A stretch of 64,000 nt of DNA from [Phialemoniopsis] sp. UDSM-2020 (Eukaryota; Ascomycota; Sordariomycetes; Thyridiales; Thyridiaceae): NCBI GenBank assembly GCA_018873225.1, contig JAEILZ010000001.1:1984001-2048000 (forward strand), given 5' to 3'. Of the stretch, positions 12,111 through 23,596 are shown one piece after another (positions within the stretch are counted from its first letter, which is position 1; every line of letters starts with the position of its first letter). A program made the position numbers and the translations under genes. The notes under the pieces were generated by a model. That model made no database searches. It saw only the letters and a list, made by a program, of their open reading frames with translations, and had not been told where the DNA came from.

Positions 12111-12984
12111 GGTGACTGCTTGACTGGGAGAAACTGGGGCGATATGTGCGGAGCGGAGGAAGAGCGGTGCTTGGCTATCGGCGAGTAGAGATCCCTAGCA
12201 TGGAGGAGAGGGAGAAAGTCGACCGGTTACTGGTCGAAGCAGGAGGGGACGTAGAGAGTTTCCTGGGTCGAGCTGCAAGTTGCCTGAACTTAATCGATGT
12301 AGTGCGCGCGGCACGGGATAGGATCTCGCTTCCCCGAGTGGCCTTTCTGGGTGTGGGGAGGAATTGTAGTCGACCGAGGCGGGGTATGAGAGAGATAGAG
12401 GGAGAAGACGAGGTGGTGATGCTGCCGCGGGCTGATATTGTACGTATAAAATGTACCTAGACACTAGTAATGATTGGGCAAGAGGGAATGTGCCTGCTTG
12501 CTTCCTTCCTCACAGACCCAAGGCTTGATGTCAGTTGCTAACCCCCACTTTATTTTTTTTCCTCCAAAGCCTAAGTCGGCGATAAGATAAGACAAGACTG
12601 ACTTCATCATGGACAATGCATTGTCAACCCAAAGTTTGGTCCCAGTCAACAACAACATGTACACTATTGAGCAACACACAGAATGGCCTTTGGCGGCCTG
12701 TACCATTGACTATCTCCTGACTCCTACTCTGACACCTGTTTTCCGACCCCATGCAACCGGTCTCCTCTATCAATATCATCCACCATCAGGACCTTATTTG
12801 GAGCCCAGGCCAGCAAACGCCTTTGCCAAAAATCACACTCCAAGTCGTGGAAACAATGCTATGCCCAAAGACAGGCGCTTTGAAGAAAAATGACACACAT
12901 GCACACAAAAAACTCCGTGACAAATGAGTGATGATGACCCACGTGGGTTGCGCCGTGACGCCCAGTCTGCAAGCAGGACACTGA
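12111..12984. other. spacer between PIF1 and EDC3 (EDC3 promoter)
   Basis: This 874-bp stretch carries the PIF1 3' end and the EDC3 promoter, both read on the minus strand. No gene is visible. A perfect 12-bp palindrome with a CACGTG core lies at 12937-12948. Confidence 0.5.
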
Positions 12985-15798
12985 TTAGTAGCCGTATGCA
13001 GCCATGGCCTCCTCCTCGTCATCGAGCTCAATCACATTGACCTCCTTGCGCTGAGCAAAGGCTGTGATGGATGCGGGTCTGGGCGCAGGCATGGCCGCCT
13101 TGTTCGTGAAATTCGTGATAGGCTGCGTTGTCATCGCAGCCGACTTGTTCTTCAGCGCCATATCGGCGCTGTACAGCTTGTTGTAGAACTGCACAACACG
13201 CGGGTGTGCCATGACCTTGTGCTTTTCGAACCGCAGCACCTGCAGCCCCTGCTGCGAGGTGGCTCGACTGAGAGCGACGTAGGCCTGGCCCTTCTCAAAC
13301 ACTTTACCCAGGTCAACCTTGACGCGCTCTAGTGTTTGTCCTTGGGCTTTGTGGATCGACAAGGCCCAAGCCAAGATTAGGGGAAGCTGCTTCCTGCAGG
13401 CTTGGACCTCACCATTGGGAAGCTCTACCTTCCATTCCTCGGGTACGCAAAGTAACGTCCGCGAGGTGCCGTCCACGGCGTGGAAACGTACCAATGGATA
13501 CTCCATTGCTTTGGCCCCCGAAGCAGAATTATCCAGTTGGCGGCTGAATGCTTGTACGCGCTTCTTGAAGTTCGGATCCATGCCGTGATCGTCACCACCA
13601 CTGGCGTAACCGTCCGCAGCTCCCGTCAATTCGAAAGTGCTTTCGCTCATGAAGCCCATGACTGTGCCTAGGGATCCGTTGACAAGAGTCTCGTCCATGT
13701 TCTTGATAAGCATGACTTGAGCACCCTTTTTCAGAGTGATTATCTTTGGAGCCATCATGTTCGACAGCAATTTCTCTCGAACATTTGGGTCGCCGGAATC
13801 GTGTGCCTCGAATCGCTGAGCTTGCCCAGAAAGAGCGCTCAGGCGTTTGGCATTAGAATTCTCGACCTCGTATCTCGTGGGGAAACTGTCGATTTGGTTA
13901 GACTGAAAACAAGAGAACTTGGTGAGATTATTTATTAGCTTACAGTTCCGTGACTTCGAGGCCATCGTCGGATCCCAGAGGTCTTGCCAACGCTTTGAAG
14001 CTCTGAACAGTCTGCTCGCTGATCCTGCCAAGACGCATCTCATTGAGCATGTTTGCAAAGACTATGACCCGTTAGCAATAGCACTCTTTGATCATGGAAA
14101 ATTATGGCACTCACCTGGATCCTTCTGACGGAACACCTCAGTCAAACCAATAGTATGATCAATCGATGTGTTCCACGTCGCTGCCTCAAAGGCGAACTTG
14201 ACGTCTCTCTTCTTGTCTCCATCTGGAACGGGTGGCAGCTGAAAGAAATCGCCCGTGATGACCAGCTGGATACCGCCCCACGGGCGACCATTGTTGCGGA
14301 TGATGCGGCCAATCTGGGACAGCTTATCGAAGAGCTCACCGTCAACCATGGAAACTTCGTCGATGACAAGGACCTTTGTCCTGAGCCAGCGGTTCTTGGC
14401 CTTGGGGTTTCTCCGGATCTTCTTGACGAGTTGCTGTACGTCTTCCTTGCCCAGACCGATGCCAGAAAAGCTGTGCAACGTCATACCCCCGATATTACAC
14501 GCGGCCAAACCAGTCGAAGCTGTGACTGCCAGCCTCTCGGTGTCTCTTAGCCATTTCTTCTTGAGCTCTTGAATGATGGCCCTCATCAAGACTGACTTTC
14601 CGGTACCGGCAGGACCGGTGAAGAAGACACTCTTGTTCTTGTCGCATACAAGCGACTTGACTTGCCGCTGCTCGTTGCTCAGCGAGATGGCTTGGTTCGT
14701 CGCGAGAACAGCATGCGACTTGACAGCATCCTGACCTGCGGTTTCGGCCGGTTTCGGTGCCTCGGCCGGTGTGGGTTTTTTGGTCTGGTTCTTCAGTTGC
14801 TTTTTCTGCTCCTTGACCGCGCTTGCCGTCGCATCCCAAAGTGCAGTGTCCTTTGGCTTGGGTGCTGGGGTGGCCACAGTCTTCGACTGATAGTCGTCGA
14901 CGTCGATGTAGACATCCTCCTGTTTTGCAGGCCGCGACCAACTCTTAGGTAGACTCCGCTTCTTGGCCTTTGGAACCGGGAATGAGTCGGCATCGGAGGA
15001 GCCACGCTTGAGTGGCTGAGGAGCAGCTGCTTTGGACGACTGTGGTGGTGCGCGGTAGTGCGAAGGCGATGATTGAGACCAGCTCAAAGCACTGGTATTG
15101 CTTGCTGGATGAGGATCGTTGACTGGTGGTGCCATCCGGGACTGTGGAGGGAGTGGTGGCAGGGCCGAAGGGCACTCGAAATCCAGGTCCAGGTTGTCAT
15201 CGTCGCTGAAGTCATCTTCCGCAATGTAGACAGGTGCTGCCTTGGCAGGGTTTCGGCGGGATTGCGGGCTATTATCGACCAGGTTGATCACATCGGGTTC
15301 GTCGTTGAAGGAGTCGGTCTTGCCGCACAGCGTTGTGATCGACCTGCCGCTGCTGCCCCTCACGGAATCGAAACTTGAGGCAGTGTTGAAGCTCGGGGGC
15401 CTTGTGCTATTGCCAGACCGTGGCTTCAGTGGCTGGCCAGTGCTGAGGGATCTGTTAAACCTCGAAGCAGCCTGGGCAGCGGCCATACCGAAGGGACTCT
15501 GGGACGGTCGGTGCTTCTTGAAGTGGTCGGCGATGTTGCCGTCATGTGGTGGGTTGGGGCTACTGGACGGGAACAGTTCTTTGGCGAGGCCACCTTTGAT
15601 GGTATCCTTGGGGGCAGACTGGTCGGACGCCGCCCCGACCTTGACGGCTCTTCCCAACATCGAGCCTACGAGGTGAGGAGGACGTCCTAGGGATCGAACA
15701 TGTAGAGACCGAATAATTTTCGGAGCAAGTAGTCGCTTGGTGACAGAGAGTCGAGAGAAGGAGAGGGACAGTGAGAGGCTGGGCGGACCAGCCTGCAT
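12985..15798 (-). CDS. pif1: ATP-dependent DNA helicase Pif1
   Basis: Pif1 is a 5'-to-3' superfamily 1B helicase that unwinds G-quadruplexes, removes telomerase from ends and maintains mitochondrial DNA. Minus-strand exons 15798-14115, 14061-13944 and 13885-12985 join in phase to give 900 aa. The first 350 residues are mostly disordered. The helicase core begins near residue 370: Walker A GPAGTGKS (K401), Walker [10 protein letters not shown] (D480, E481), [11 protein letters not shown] and [10 protein letters not shown]. It continues with [42 protein letters not shown] and QAYVALSRA. The first 40 residues are Ser/Arg/Leu-rich with no acidic residue (a mitochondrial-presequence look), and a second in-frame ATG occurs at residue 47. 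The second intron offers two AGs; only the distal one (13887-13886) restores the conserved frame. Confidence 0.94.
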
Positions 15799-15977
15799 AC
15801 AGGATCAATTGACAGGTGCTTGAGTGAACAAGAATCCCAATGTTTGTGTGCACATTGCTTTCGAGTCGAGCAGCAGTGGTACAGGTACGGGTACTGCCAG
15901 GTAGGTCCCCTCGATTTGGTTGGTCGTCGCGTGTGGGCGCGTCACCCGCGTCCCATGTCGTGGTTTTTGCGGCGCTT

Positions 15978-15989
15978 TGTCACGTGACA
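15978..15989. promoter_or_regulatory. 12-bp palindromic CACGTG element upstream of PIF1
   Basis: TGTCACGTGACA is a perfect 12-bp palindrome about 180 bp upstream of the first PIF1 ATG. GTCACGTGAC is the kind of core recognised by bHLH factors of the Cbf1/USF type. Binding is inferred from the core alone. Confidence 0.4.
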
Positions 15990-16179
15990 GTGTCATTTCT
16001 GCTTACCTAAAGGGGCTAGGCTCTTTTCCCCTCTAGACAGGCACTGTTAGAAGTTGGGCAGAGCGATGGTTCAACAACCCTCAACCTCATGAATCCTCCT
16101 CAAGCCTCAGGGGGACTCTGCAAACAAGACTGCAAGCTCTACAAGAATGATTGTTGAATCCAATGACAACAGCCATAGG

Positions 16180-16191
16180 CAACACGTGTTG
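16180..16191. promoter_or_regulatory. second 12-bp palindromic CACGTG element upstream of PIF1
   Basis: CAACACGTGTTG is a perfect 12-bp palindrome about 190 bp from the first CACGTG palindrome and about 380 bp upstream of the first PIF1 ATG. It is a candidate bHLH site; function is inferred only. Confidence 0.35.
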
Positions 16192-19100
16192 GTTTCGAGC
16201 GATATTGTTGAACGAGAGTGAAGTCGAACCTTCTGCGGCCAAGCATGCATGGTTCGACCCGGCATGATATAACACCAGGGTTGACAAGTCAATTCATGGG
16301 GGGTCATCGGAAATCAAATTGCTCTACGTGTCGATACATGCAGACCGCAAGTTCACCTTTGCAGAGCCCCACAATCTGCTGCAAGACACCAGACCTTTGT
16401 AGGATGAGATCGCGTGCCGGTGTAACAAAAAGGAAGTATCATGCATTGTCAATGGTCATCCCACGTCTCAATTAGACTCGGTGCAGGAGATGCGCCCCGG
16501 AACAATCCAGTTGGATGAGGGTTTGACCCCGAAGCACCAATGCCGGCAGACGAAACCCCCACGCCGTGCCGGTCTGCGATCCGGGGTCGCGTGACCGGTA
16601 TCCTGGGATCAAGAAGCAAGAGTCTGCAGAAACCTTGCACTTTGAGTAGGATTGAGCTGTTGCGAGTCAGGCCACGATCCACAGGTTAGGCCTCAAGGCG
16701 TTGAGTGTTGGTCTTGCCCCCTGAATGTGTGACAGGGTCAATCCACGGGGCAGGTGGGTGACAATTGGATGCCCAATGGGAAGCGAGATTTTGGCTGCAA
16801 ATGGCTGGAAAGGGCAATTTTGCTGCAAAAGGCTAAGATCACGACGAGAGGCCAGCTCGAACCAAAAGAGGAGGACGGCGTGGGCAATGATACACCAGCG
16901 GCCAGTCGATGTTGCAGCCGTTGACTGATGTCGTGGGTGGTCGTGGACGGGAACGCAGGTCGATGACACACGGATCGGAAGCTAGACAGCAGAAGGTACG
17001 GCGGCGACGGCAGTCCAACACCACCCCCACTCTTTTCGTGTCTCTGTGCTCCCGTCCGGTCGCAGTGCCGATAGCGTGGTTGCGTGGCCCTGCCAGGCGC
17101 GAGTCTAGGCCATCAGCCCGCCAGTCAGCCAGTGGGCTGAGCTCTGTTTCGCAGCACGGCTCCCCCGGGACCGACCCGGCCGCCTGACTTACAAGGGGCT
17201 TCTCAGCCCCTCCTGGAAAATGCAGGCTGACCACTGACACGATGAGTTCAAATGAGCACGAGCAAACAAGTAAAAATCTGACGACGACACTCTCTGGCTT
17301 GGCTGCTGGGGTGCAGACCTCCCACGAATGCTTGGGCATTATTTCTGTCTGGGTTCTAAGATTGCACAATTGGAATGGACTTCGTCTAGATAGAGTGCCA
17401 AGCTGCGCCGAGACCCTAGGGAAGGGCATATGCGTCAGCAATTGGTCCTGCTATCTTGTTGTATTCCCCCCTTCTCCGGCCAAGAGAAAAAAATCTTCCC
17501 CCATGTGACGTCGACGCGCAGCACTGGGCGGTGATGGGCGGGCGAGGGATGCATTTGAGAAATGGGCAGGTATGGCAGGCAGGTAGGCGCAACACAAAGC
17601 AAACGATTATTGAGTCGAGGGGTGAAGTGAACGAGATTTTGTCTTCCCAGCGCTTCATTCGTCTCCAAGTAAATCCGAGTTATGTCTCAAGCAATTGGGG
17701 TTGATCGAGCGAGCTGACGTATGGCCGGTACCGACATCTCGGTTCACTCGGCTTTGCCGTTTGTCCTTATCTCAGATTTCAGCTTTGTCCAACAGGAGGG
17801 AAAAGCCATCACTAAAACGCCGTCGTAAGAACGGGGATTTAGTTGGCGGGGGCCTGCTTGAATGCAGGGATGGCATTTCGTCCTTTCAGTGATGTCCCGG
17901 GGTGCTCGAAGTATCTTGTAGGTACCTCGCCAGGAGATGCCCGTCCCCCCTCTCATCCAGTTCTGTATGACGATCTCAGAGCCGATCAATCCCTCAAAAC
18001 CGACAGCCATATTGAAATCTCGACTCCATCGCCATGTGATGTTTTCGCCTGGAGCGCTTGCATCGAATGCAACTACGTATGTCGATTTATCCCAAGCACT
18101 TGAACTTACAATGTACATCAATGCTGTATTGTGGGCGATACCGGCTATGGGCAGGCCACGTTATCCTTAAGCATGTATCCGCGTTGCTTTTTCGTCTCAC
18201 GTTTACACCAATACACCAACTTTTGCTTTGTCCGTTCCTCGGGCGAGAAATACCGGGAATAGGTACACGTATCTGAACCCGGATTCCAATAAAGTAGTTG
18301 ACCTATGGAGCCATTCGGCAATGTGCTCGTGTTCGTAGCCAGGTTTTCAACACGATTGCGGCCATGGATGGATGATCGTGGTTCTTCCCCTCACGCTATT
18401 TCCTGCATCAGGGTCTTGTTGATCTTCCTGCCAATGCTACCGCCTATTTGACGATCGCTGGCGTTGCCGGCCTGCAGACACTCACGCACTCAATGTACAA
18501 GATCTCTGGCGGGTGGGACACTGAGGCGGGACGGCAAGTCGGACAGACTATGAGCGACGTCCGTCCGCCGGCGGCGGGTGGTGATGTGCAGTCACACACT
18601 CACCAGCCGATGCAGGACGACTGAACAAGAAAAAAGGTGCCGGCCATGTTCATCACTAGAGATCATGAAAAAGCAGATGGTTGTGGTGGTGGTCTGCTGT
18701 CGTAGCTACGATTTCAGATGCGATTGAATGCAAATACTTATTAGGTACTTTGAGTTTTTAGCGACCGCTACGTCTGCCCCAGGGTCTCTTTTTCGCACTT
18801 GCATGCCCCCTCCCGTGGGCTGTGCTGTGTGTGCTTCCTTTGCCTCGTGGGCTTTGCGGGCAGCACGCACAGCACAGGCTTGTGGTGTGGTGACCACAGT
18901 GGTGACCCAGCGGTTTCGCCCAGACTCTCGACCCACTAAAAGATGCAGCGCTAGCCCGCCTGATCCTGGTTCGGCTCAACCAAAGCGTCACACTTGCTGG
19001 TCTCTGGCTCTGCGAATCGCGCAGCAAAGAAAAGTTTATATGTACGGCTTTGCGCCGACTTATCCATCTTGGCTCTTCTCCCCGAAATCTCTCCAGATCA

Positions 19101-19611
19101 CAGGCTTGCTTGCCTTCCCCTTCGACCTGCTCCCGTCCTCTGCGCTAGGATACGTGTTGTGTGCGCGCGCGACGGACGCTGTACATTCGTTTCCTTTTCT
19201 CTTCACGAAAAGACCAGAGGCGGCCTGGGGGACCTTGGCGTGTATGATCTTGCTTGTTGACCCAGTCTTCTGCTCGATTCGAGGCTTGGTATCCGTTGCT
19301 AAGCTTTCCAGTCTCCTGACTCTTGCGCAAACCGATCCATAGCTAAGACTTCTTGCCAACTTGGCAGTGTTGGCATTTTTTCTTGGGTCTGAATGCATCC
19401 GCAGCACTTCGACAGGCGGAACGAACCGATCGATTGGGGTGTTGGGAATCCTCTGTCACCTGTCGACTTTCTTGGCGCCACGACTTGCCCAGCTGCGCCA
19501 AGAGGACTTGGTTGAGGATCATTGACCCTTCGACTGTAGTGTCGCCTTGTCTGCATACCACTCGAGAATAAGGACACATACGACCTTCCCCCCTCCACGC
19601 CTCCTCCAGCC

Positions 19612-22600
19612 ATGGCGTGGGACCACTTATCCATCACCAAGCCGCACTTGGTGTACATCATCCTGGGTGGATTTACCACCCTGTTCATGCTGTGCTCCTC
19701 CGTCATCAAGGAGCGCATGTACATTGGCGAGGCCACAGTCGCGACGATATGCGGCCTCATCTTCGGCCCCCATGCGGCCGACCTAATAGATCCCCAATCG
19801 TGGGGTAGCGTCGACATTGTCACCATTGAGTTCTCCAGGATCGTTCTCGTTGTACAATGCTTCGCCGTCGGTGTCGAGTTGCCCAAGTTTTACATGGAAC
19901 GCCATTGGAAGTCTGTAGTGTTTCTACTGGTGCCCGTTATGACCTTTGGCTGGCTCATCACGAGCCTGTTCATTTGGTGGATGATCCCCCCGCTGAACTG
20001 GCTGGAGAGTCTTGTGGTCGCTGCTTGCGTAACAGCCACTGATCCTGTCTTGGCCTCTTCCGTTGTGGGTAAGGGCAAGTTTGCCAAGCGGGTGCCCAAG
20101 CATTTGCGAGACTTGCTGTCTGCCGAGTCCGGCTGCAACGACGGCATGGCCTTCCCCTTTATCTACCTATCCCTGTACCTGATCCAGGACCACCAGAGCG
20201 CCAAGGAAGTGTCATTCCACTGGATCGTTTATACCATCCTGTACGAGTGTGTTTTCGGCGCAATTTATGGGTTTATGATCGGATACATCGCTCGCCATGG
20301 TATCAAATTTGCGGAAAAGCATGATCTGATCGACAGGGAAAGCTTTCTCGTCTTCTATTTCGTTCTGGCCCTCTTCTGTGCCGGTTCCGGGAGTATATTG
20401 GGTGTAGATGATCTACTTGTCGGCTTTGCTGCTGGGGTTGGCTTCTCAAACGATGGTTGGTTTGGCAACAAGACCGAGGAGTCTCACGTCTCCAACGTTA
20501 TCGATCTGCTGCTCAACTTGACGTATTTCGTTTACCTGGGCACGATCGTCCCGTGGGAGATGTTCAACAATGAGGCGCTCGGCCTGACCGCCTGGCGCTT
20601 GACCGTCATAGCGATCCTTGTCATCTTCTTCCGACGCATCCCGATCATGATGGCGCTGAAACCTTTTATACCGGACGTCAAAACCTGGCGCGAGGCCTTG
20701 TTCGCCGGTCATTTTGGACCGATTGGTGTCGGAGCCATCTTTGTTGCTATTCTGGCTAGGGCTGAGCTGGAAGCAGACTCGCCCGTCCCTCTTGCCGAGT
20801 TGCCGCCCGAAGACCACGAACATTACGTACTGTTGACCCTGGTGTGGCCGATTGTCACGTTTTTAGTCGTCACATCGATCCTTGTGCACGGTTCTTCCAT
20901 CGCTGTGTTTACACTCGGCAAACACATCAACACCTTGACGATCACCATGTCGTACACGACAGCGCCAGAGGAAGGTCCCTCGTGGATGAACCGTCTTCCT
21001 CGCATCTCGTCACAATCGAGATCTCAAGCTCGGACGATGTCAGACACAGAGGTGGATGAAATGAAGCTACCCGAATTCCCTCCCGGTACCCTCCCGCCCG
21101 TTGGATTCCCTGGCCACTTCCTGCGACGAGTTAAGGAAGAGGACAAGGACCATCCCGGAAAATCAGGAAGTCGTGCGTCTTCCATTGTCAGCCGTCGGCG
21201 GAAGAAGAAGTGGGATGATGGCATCGGACCTGGCGGACCCATTAGCCAGTCCGCCATCTTCCCTCAACGGCGCAGCCAGAGCGAACGAACCTCGGCCACC
21301 CTACAAGGCGACTCCCCCGGCCATTCACCACCCGACAGACAAGATACTGGTACGACATTGGAAGCTCTGTCTCGAAGAGATTCGTTGCGAGATGCGGAGA
21401 AAGAAGAGGGCGGCGCACACGTAGCAGACAAGGACGAGGAGCGAGGAGAGCGTCGCAGCAGTGATGAGAGCCCGTCCCCAGGACAGGTACCAGCAATGGA
21501 GGTGTACGACGAGGGTGATCATATCGTAGTCGAGGATGAACAAGGAGAGGTTGTTGCTGTCGAGCCAACGCCGAAAGAACAACACCCCGAAAAGGATGTT
21601 GAAGCGCTCAAGGAGAAGCTCACCAACGAACTCAGGGCCGAGGGTACCTCTTCAGCCTGGACGTATGACAATATCAAGAAGAAGATTGGCCACTGGAAGA
21701 ACGAGGAGGTTCAGAAGCGCAAGGAGAAGCAAATGGATTCGCGCAAGCACGAACCGGCTCGTGCCTACCAGTTTGGCAACACCGTAAGCTTACTCTCTAA
21801 TGATCACTGGCAAAGGGTGGTGAACTGACGTTTTCTGCAGATTATCGTCGAAGACGAGGATGGCGAGGTTGTGAAGAAGTACGAGTTGCCCAGCCAAAGG
21901 CCAGACAGAGACGGACCGGACCTGATGAGCCAGGGACTCAAGTATATGGGTATGGGTGGTCTGATCAAACCTGGCGACAAGGCTGGCGATGTGGAAGGTG
22001 GCGCAGAAGGCTCTAGGCCTGCTGGTAAGGCCAGCATGCCAAGCTGGATGGCTTTCGGTCGTCAGCAAGCTGGTGGAGAGCCATCGGAGAGGCAACGGAA
22101 GAAGAGCGTCGCCGAAGAGAAGGCGGAGCAGGATGATCGCCACATCAGGTTCACCATTGGCGGTGTTGGCCAGCGTATGAACAAGCACGACTTCATCAAC
22201 GAGATGAAGAAGCTCGACAATAAGACTCGGCGTGAGGTGGTCGACCACTCGAGCGCCTCGACGCGGGTCAAGACATTAGCCAAGCAAGACCCGGTCCCCA
22301 CGTTCGAGATCACGCAGCATTCCACGCCTCGGGGTGATGCTTCACCAGCCCCTGGCAGCAGCAGCCCAGTTCCTCCTGTGGCTCGCGGGAAAGCACCAGA
22401 GATACCTCGAGGTAGACCCAGAAGTACCACCAGCTCTAGCGCCTCGAGCTCTGTCTCGTCAGACGTGTCGCCCGGGCCTCGGCGTGGCCGTCAAGGTGGT
22501 CCTAGTTCCGAGCAAGCATTGGCGCCAACGTCGAGCAAAGACGAGCCGGAGACGGCGGTTGAACGACGACGCAGGTTGGCGGTCCTACAGAGCGTGGGCG

Positions 22601-22782
22601 ACGCGGAAGGCGAGGATGACACTAACGAAACACCCGCCGAGCGACGCCGGCGCGAGGCCGCTCTCGGTATGGCCAGCCCAACGGCCGACTCGGACAGCGA
22701 GGACGATGACACACCGAGAGTGCCGCCTGCGCGACGGGGCATTAGGTTTGCGGACGACGCAAGCCCTCGAAGCCCTTCATAA
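19612..22782 (+). CDS. nha1: plasma-membrane Na+/H+ antiporter (Nha1/Sod2 family, CPA1)
   Basis: This is a fungal alkali-cation/H+ antiporter that exports Na+, Li+ and often K+ across the plasma membrane. Exons 19612-21783 and 21841-22782 join in phase to give 1037 aa. The N-terminal 430 residues contain about 12 hydrophobic segments. Family signatures include the conserved N-terminal stretch HLSITKPHLVYIILGGF, the ATDPVLASSVV motif (D144) and the ESGCNDGMAFPF motif, with Asn176-Asp177 as the probable ion-binding pair. A long hydrophilic cytoplasmic tail follows, rich in Ser, Arg and acidic residues, as in yeast Nha1, where the tail regulates transport. The single intron lies in the tail. The gene is intact. 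I rate the family as certain and the ion preference as unknown. Confidence 0.94.
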
Positions 22783-23596
22783 TTTTGTTTTTTGCTTTTC
22801 AGAGTCAAAGATCAATCATTTTTGGACGGAGCATAGCCATCGCATATGAAAGGGTTACACACACAGCATGAGATGATGAATGGTGGTGGTGTTATAGATT
22901 GGAATGAAATGGTCATTGATGAGAAACACATGTAATGTCTTTATTCTATTTTTGCATCTTGCATGCATAGCTCAGCGCACTTGCATTCATAAGAGGGCGT
23001 TTGTCTGGATAGTGAGAATGTAAGAAAAGGCATCACTTAAGTGTATGGTAATGTGTGCTTGCAATGTGCAGTCCTATCTGTATAAGCTGGTGATCATTGC
23101 ATAGCCTCACTTTAGGGAATCGATTTTGGTGAGATCGAGACAGGGAAACTCAAGTGCTCCCAATTACAGACGTGTAGTCTCTGATGACTTTCACGCTTTG
23201 CTTGATTGACGCGGAAGAGATATGTGAAGAAAACAGATCAAGGTACGAGGCTGAATTCATGGCTGTTGTTGACTGTGAGGCTCAAGAGGTCGCTGCACGG
23301 ACCAGGTGAGCTGAACGTACCAGGGTGCTCCTTTAGGGGGGACCGTCACGTGGCCAGCGAAAAAAGATTGTCAGCATAGTTGTCGGGTCTAGTCTGGGAG
23401 CTTCCGGCCTCGAATTCTCACTACATCATTTCTACCCGAAAGAAACGATTTTTCACACCAGCTCTTCCCTTCTCAACGTCACGATCCCAGCTCCTGTTTC
23501 TATATCCCTCGCAGAAGCAGTATTCTTGGGAGCGAAAGGATCCTCCATTACGTCCATCTAATAGTCGCTTGAATCACGAGGACATCATCTTTCAAG
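22783..23596. other. intergenic region between NHA1 and TOM22
   Basis: An 814-bp spacer carrying the NHA1 3' end and the TOM22 promoter. It is moderately AT-rich after the NHA1 stop. A GTCACGTG element at 23345-23352 lies about 245 bp upstream of the TOM22 ATG. I see no gene here. Confidence 0.55.
23345..23352. promoter_or_regulatory. GTCACGTG element upstream of TOM22
   Basis: The octamer GTCACGTG is a Cbf1-type bHLH half-extended site in the TOM22 promoter region. In yeasts such sites occur in promoters of sulphur and respiratory genes. Use here is inference. Confidence 0.3.

Larger units (their letters stand above)
15799..19611. other. large divergent intergenic region between PIF1 and NHA1
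   Basis: A 3.8-kb region between divergent genes. Two perfect 12-bp CACGTG palindromes lie on the PIF1 side (15978-15989 and 16180-16191). Several ORFs of 60-200 codons occur on both strands, but none shows a family signature. One ATG-less open frame, 18412-18624 on +, looks coding-like and is preceded by a good acceptor; I could not find its upstream exons. The last 0.8 kb probably includes the NHA1 promoter and leader. Confidence 0.5.

Noticed and set aside
16249..16258. GGTTCGACCC, similar to a tRNA B box
   Set aside because: No matching A box, acceptor stem or cloverleaf could be drawn around it.
16839..17441. 200-codon minus-strand frame upstream of PIF1
   Set aside because: Composition is irregular, it has no family signature, and overlapping + frames are equally open. 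It is more likely non-coding.
17744..18121. Minus-strand frame with several Trp residues (KSTYVVAFDASAPGENITWR)
   Set aside because: It reads somewhat like protein, but third positions are not G/C-biased as in the real genes here, and no splice partners or family were seen. At most it is a relic.
18728..19342. 204-codon + strand frame upstream of NHA1
   Set aside because: No domain, an irregular amino-acid mix with many Cys and Trp, and a position in the probable NHA1 leader. Treated as non-coding.
19576..19585. ACATACGACC, the first bases of fungal 5S rRNA
   Set aside because: The following sequence is pyrimidine-rich and does not continue as 5S rRNA; it is part of the NHA1 leader.
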